This document shows positions 6,093 through 8,984 of a stretch of 8,984 bases of DNA, in pieces. Below the pieces are notes generated by a model, which was not told where the DNA came from, ran no database searches, and saw nothing but the letters and a program-made list of their open reading frames with translations. The translations under genes were made by a program, and so were the position numbers. Numbering within the stretch: position 1 is the first letter of the stretch; each line of letters begins with the position of its first letter. Source of the DNA: CAVSUR01 sp052143655 (lineage in GTDB: Bacteria; Actinomycetota; Actinomycetes; Streptosporangiales; Streptosporangiaceae); assembly GCA_052143655.1 (NCBI GenBank), contig JBKQSL010000435.1, forward strand, positions 1-8,984, in the 5' to 3' direction.

Positions 6093-7720
6093 GCGCGCCG
6101 CGGCTCCGTTACCTGCCCCGGTCGCAGCCGCGGTGGGAACGGGATGCCGACGTGGTGGTGGTGGGCTCGGGGGCGGCGGGGATGAGCGCCGCGCTGACGG
6201 CCGCGGGGCACGGCCGGCGGGTGCTGCTGGTCACCAAGGAGGATCTCGGCGGCGGAGCGACGCCCCAGGCCCTGGGAGGCCTGGCTGCGGCGATCGGCCC
6301 CGGGGACGGCGCGTTTCTGCATCAGCGGGACACGCTCGTTGCAGGCGCCGGCTTGTGTGACCCGGCCGCCGTGGCGACACTGGTGGCCGAGGCCCCCGGC
6401 GAGATCGCCCGGCTGACCGGGCTGGGTGCCCGGCTGGAGCGCGCCGCGCTCCACCTGGAGGGAGGGCACAGCCGCAGCCGGATCGTGCACGCCGGAGGTG
6501 ATACGGCCGGCGCGGAGGTGCACCGGACACTGCGGGCCGCCCTGCTCGCCAGCTCCGTGGAGATCATCACCCTCGGCGTCGCCCTGGATGCGCTGACCGA
6601 CGAGCGGGGCTCGGCCGGCGGCCTTCTGGTAGGAATAGCCGGCGGTGACGGCCGGGCACTTCGCCCGGGAGTGGTGCGGGCACCGGCTGTTGTTCTCGCC
6701 ACGGGCGGCTTCGGCCAGGCGTTCGCGACGACCACCAACCCTGCCGGGCTGACCGGCGACGGGCTGGCGCTGGCGGCTCGCGCCGGAGCCGAGCTGAGAG
6801 ATGTCGAGTTCGTGCAGTTCCACCCGACGGTGCTGTGGCAGGAGGCCGCTCGCGGGCAGTGCCCGCTGATCACCGAGGCCCTGCGCGGGGCCGGGGCACT
6901 GCTGGTGGACGTGGCCGGCCGCCCCGTGATGGCCGGCCGCCATCCGCTCGGCGACCTGGCTCCGCGGGACATCGTGTCGGCGGCCATGCAGCAGCAGATG
7001 GGGCGCGGCGACGGGCCCGCCGATCACCTGTGGGTTGATGCCACCGCGCTCGGCCGCGCGGCGCTGGAGAAGGAATTCCCCGCGATGACCGCGATGTGCC
7101 GGGCGCGGGGGATCGACCCGGTCACCGAGCCCATCCCGGTCGCGCCCGGCGCTCACTACGCCTGCGGCGGCATCCGGGCCGACATGGACGGTCGGACCTC
7201 GGTTGCGGGCCTGTATGCCGTCGGGGAAGCCGCCTCGACCGGGGTGCATGGCGCTAACCGGCTTGCATCCAATTCCCTGACCGAGTCCCTGATCACCGGA
7301 CGGCGCATCGGTGACCTGCTCGGGCGGAGCCTGCCACGGCCGGCAGCCAGCCCGCGGCTGCAGCCCGCGGGCCCGGGGGTGAGCCCCGATGGCCGGCCGG
7401 CGCTGGCCTCGGCCATGTCGCGGCACGCCGGGGTGGTGCGCGACCGCGAGGGCCTGGAGCGCCTGCTGGAGATGGTGGAGCAGGCCCCGCCGGCAGGCGG
7501 CAGCCTGGACCTCGCCACGGTCGAGGCGGCCAGCCTGCATACGGTCTCAGCCCTGGTTGCCGTGGCCGCGCTGGCCCGCGCGGAAAGCCGAGGGTGCCAT
7601 CGCTGGCGGGACGTGCCGGCCACCTCAGACCGGCGGTCCCGCCACACAGTGCTGCGCGTGCACGAAGGGCGGCTGCGGGTGGCCGGCCCGATCCGGTCAG
7701 GCATCGGGACCGGCGCATGA
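6089..7720 (+). CDS. nadB: L-aspartate oxidase NadB
   Basis: 543 residues from ATG 6089, overlapping the nadA stop by 4 nt. An AGGGG sits too close to the ATG to be a good Shine-Dalgarno, so coupling to nadA is likely. The frame continues upstream to 5936 as a nadA shadow. NadB is a cytoplasmic FAD enzyme that oxidises L-aspartate to iminoaspartate with O2 or fumarate as acceptor. The FAD-binding fingerprint is DVVVVGSGAAGMSAAL (21-36). Active-site residues of the succinate dehydrogenase/fumarate reductase flavoprotein family can be placed at H245 (FHPT), R293 (APRD), H356 (HYACGG) and R391 (GANRLASNSL). Also present are EGGHS (124-128), the FAD-binding GLYAVGEAAS (374-383) and the C-terminal SRGCHRWRD motif (500-508), typical of NadB. 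Length is normal. Confidence 0.97.
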   Translation: MSAPRLRYLPRSQPRWERDADVVVVGSGAAGMSAALTAAGHGRRVLLVTKEDLGGGATPQALGGLAAAIGPGDGAFLHQRDTLVAGAGLCDPAAVATLVAEAPGEIARLTGLGARLERAALHLEGGHSRSRIVHAGGDTAGAEVHRTLRAALLASSVEIITLGVALDALTDERGSAGGLLVGIAGGDGRALRPGVVRAPAVVLATGGFGQAFATTTNPAGLTGDGLALAARAGAELRDVEFVQFHPTVLWQEAARGQCPLITEALRGAGALLVDVAGRPVMAGRHPLGDLAPRDIVSAAMQQQMGRGDGPADHLWVDATALGRAALEKEFPAMTAMCRARGIDPVTEPIPVAPGAHYACGGIRADMDGRTSVAGLYAVGEAASTGVHGANRLASNSLTESLITGRRIGDLLGRSLPRPAASPRLQPAGPGVSPDGRPALASAMSRHAGVVRDREGLERLLEMVEQAPPAGGSLDLATVEAASLHTVSALVAVAALARAESRGCHRWRDVPATSDRRSRHTVLRVHEGRLRVAGPIRSGIGTGA

Positions 7721-8607
7721 CACTGCACCCATCGGTCACCGGGCGGTTGCTCGCCGCGGGGGTCGAGCCGGAGGACACCGAGCGGGCCGTTCGCAGCGCA
7801 CTCGACGAGGACTTGCGTTACGGGCCGGACCTCACCACCGCGGCGACGGCTGCGCCCGGCGCACGGGCCGTGGCCGGCGTCGTGGCACGCCAGCCGGGCG
7901 TGCTGGCCGGCCTGCCGGTCGCGCTCGCCGTCCTGGATGCCGCCGGTGTGTCACCAGGGGCGGCCGAGCCGCTGTGCGCCGACGGCGACCGCCTCCGGGC
8001 CGGTGCTGAGGTCCTGCGGATCCGGGCCCCGCTGGGGGAAATGCTCGTGGCCGAGCGGACACTGCTCAACTTCGTCACGCGCCTGTCGGGGATCGCCACG
8101 GCGACCAGAGCGTGGGCCGACGCGGTGGCAGGCACCGGCTGCACGGTGCGCGATACCCGCAAGACCACCCCGGGGCTGCGCCAGCTCGAGAAGTACGCCG
8201 TGCGCTGCGGCGGCGGAGTGAACCATCGCATGGGACTCGGTGACGCCGCGCTGATCAAGGACAATCACGTGGTGGCCGCAGGCGGGATCGCGGCGGCGAT
8301 CCTGGCCGTCCGCGCCATGGCTCCCAGCCTGCCGCTTGAGGTCGAGTGCGACAGCCTGGCGCAGGTCCGCGATGCCCTGGCCGCGGGCGCCGGGCTCATC
8401 CTGCTCGACAACATGGGGCTCGCTGACCTGCGCGCCGCGGTCGCCCTGGCTGGCCGCTACCCAGCGGTCCGCCTGGAGGCCAGCGGGGGCCTGCGGCTGG
8501 AGACAGCCAGAGCGGTGGCGGAAACCGGCGTCGACTTCATTGCCGTCGGCGCCCTCACGCACTCAAGCCCCGCGCTCGACCTGGGACTCGACGTGCTTAC
8601 CTGCTGA
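7717..8607 (+). CDS. nadC: Nicotinate-nucleotide pyrophosphorylase (quinolinate phosphoribosyltransferase) NadC
   Basis: 296 residues from ATG 7717, overlapping the nadB stop (ATGA). The frame is open upstream from 7594 but that part is a nadB shadow. NadC converts quinolinate and PRPP into nicotinate mononucleotide, CO2 and pyrophosphate. Family motifs occur in order: EDLRYGPDLTT (31-41), ERTLLNF and RLSGIAT (113-128), DTRKTTPGLRQLEKYAV (146-162), CGGGVNHRMGL (164-174), the KDNH catalytic segment (181-184), EVEC (208-211), LLDNM (229-233), EASGGL (254-259) and VGALTHS (277-283). Substrate-binding Arg/His/Lys residues of the DTRKT, NHR and KDNH stretches are intact. It is the last gene of nadABC. 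No clear terminator is visible directly downstream. Confidence 0.97.
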   Translation: MTLHPSVTGRLLAAGVEPEDTERAVRSALDEDLRYGPDLTTAATAAPGARAVAGVVARQPGVLAGLPVALAVLDAAGVSPGAAEPLCADGDRLRAGAEVLRIRAPLGEMLVAERTLLNFVTRLSGIATATRAWADAVAGTGCTVRDTRKTTPGLRQLEKYAVRCGGGVNHRMGLGDAALIKDNHVVAAGGIAAAILAVRAMAPSLPLEVECDSLAQVRDALAAGAGLILLDNMGLADLRAAVALAGRYPAVRLEASGGLRLETARAVAETGVDFIAVGALTHSSPALDLGLDVLTC

Positions 8608-8676
8608 GTGACCTCGGCCGACCGGGTCGCGGGCGGCCAGGCGGTGGCCACTCAGCGCACAGGACCCGCCGGCGGA

Positions 8677-8788
8677 CTGGCCGGGGCCACCCAGGCTCGC
8701 AAGGTCATCGCCTTCTGCGACCGCTGGAAGCAAGTCAGCGGCACCGACCCGAAGATGGCTGGTCATGGACCAGAAGAATCCGCGATAG
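8677..8788 (+). pseudogene. Frameshifted remnant of a DDE-type transposase
   Basis: Read in the frame from 8677, the DNA encodes LAGATQARKVIAFCDRWKQV followed by SGTDPKM. After the ATG at 8755-8757, dropping one base (g8758) continues as LVMDQK (8759-8776) before a stop at 8786-8788. The combined pattern K-V-I-A-F-x-D-x-W-K-x-V-S-G-x-D-P-K-M-L-V-M-D-Q-K recalls the segment of IS4/IS1634-like transposases around a catalytic Asp. No complete catalytic domain, start or terminal inverted repeats are visible. It looks like a decayed insertion sequence fragment of about 110 bp. The family assignment is from memory of the motif and is moderate. Confidence 0.55.
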
Positions 8789-8859
8789 GAGCACTGCACG
8801 ACCCGGCGGCCCCTTCCGGCTCCGGCGCAGTCTCAGACGTTGTCCCTTCCCCGCTGTCT

Positions 8860-8984
8860 CTATTTCGTCGTCTTCCTGGCTGGTTTAGCTGCGGGCGCGG
8901 CGGCTTTCCTGGTGGTCTTCGCCGCTGCCTTCTTCGCCGGCGCCTTCCTCACGGCCGGCGGGACCGCCTCGGCCAGCGCGGTCA
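8860..8984 (-). CDS. C-terminus of an unidentified protein with a Lys/Ala/Pro-rich basic tail (5' end outside window)
   Basis: Minus-strand frame open from the right edge to TAG (complement of 8860-8862), giving 40 residues. It begins TALAEAVPPAVRKAPAKKAA and continues with AKTTRK, AAAPAAKPARKTTK. Basic Lys/Ala/Pro tails of this kind are known on actinobacterial HU proteins, histone-H1-like proteins, some Ku proteins and other nucleic-acid-binding proteins, where they bind DNA or RNA non-specifically. The fold of the rest of the protein is not visible, so no specific identity is given. Periodic codon use with clean G/C third positions in this frame supports real coding. The gene converges on nadC, with a transposase remnant between them. 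Confidence 0.65.
   Translation of the reverse strand, partial: TALAEAVPPAVRKAPAKKAAAKTTRKAAAPAAKPARKTTK

Noticed and set aside
5879..7540. Long minus-strand open frame opposite nadB (553 codons)
   Set aside because: Antisense shadow. The nadB frame holds the complete set of FAD and active-site motifs.
8642..8694. Possible terminator hairpin after nadC (GGTGGCC pairing with GGCCACC)
   Set aside because: Only 7 bp with a loop of nearly 40 nt, and it runs into the transposase remnant. Too weak in such GC-rich DNA.
8608..8800. Possible short + strand gene starting GTG 8608 right after the nadC stop
   Set aside because: The first ~20 codons match nothing recognised and the transposase-like part changes frame, so a decayed remnant explains it better than an intact gene.
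1..8984. CRISPR arrays, tRNA or rRNA genes, attachment sites
   Set aside because: No regularly spaced direct repeats, cloverleaf-like segments or rRNA signatures were seen. Coding density is too high to leave space for them.

Overview
The window reads as chromosomal DNA of a very high-GC bacterium, most likely an actinomycete or a close relative. The pointers are strong G/C preference at third codon positions, tightly packed operons with ATGA stop/start overlaps, GTG (and apparently one CTG) start codons, an NrtR-type Nudix regulator divergent from nadABC, and a lysine/alanine-rich basic tail at the right edge. The genus cannot be named from this sequence.

Positions 1-4197 (+ strand) hold the distal part of an operon for a heterodisulfide-reductase-linked [NiFe] hydrogenase (Mvh type, group 3c by its partners and motifs). 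In order it has the C-terminus of HdrA (cut by the window edge), MvhD, the small subunit MvhG, the large catalytic subunit MvhA, an endopeptidase that matures the large subunit, and the nickel-insertion chaperone HypA. Inferred electron flow is H2 -> MvhA -> MvhG -> MvhD -> HdrA, where the flavin could bifurcate electrons to ferredoxin and a second acceptor. HdrB/HdrC, the other Hyp proteins and the second acceptor are not in the window. HypA has no ATG/GTG/TTG start that keeps its nickel-binding N-terminus. A CTG behind a perfect Shine-Dalgarno sequence restores Met-His-Asp.

Positions 4198-4249 separate two convergent units and contain a GC-rich hairpin that runs into the 3' end of nrtR and may terminate transcription from both sides.

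Positions 4250-8607 form the NAD de novo synthesis locus. On the minus strand is nrtR, a repressor-type Nudix protein whose catalytic Nudix glutamates are lost and which has a C-terminal winged-helix region. Divergent from it is nadA-nadB-nadC with 4-nt overlaps: aspartate -> iminoaspartate (NadB) -> quinolinate (NadA) -> nicotinate mononucleotide (NadC). The 73-bp divergent intergenic region holds a perfect 11+11-bp inverted repeat (5045-5075), the best candidate NrtR operator.

Positions 8608-8984 contain a frameshifted remnant of a transposase and, on the minus strand, the last 40 codons of a gene ending in a Lys/Ala/Pro-rich tail like those of actinobacterial HU or histone-H1-like proteins.
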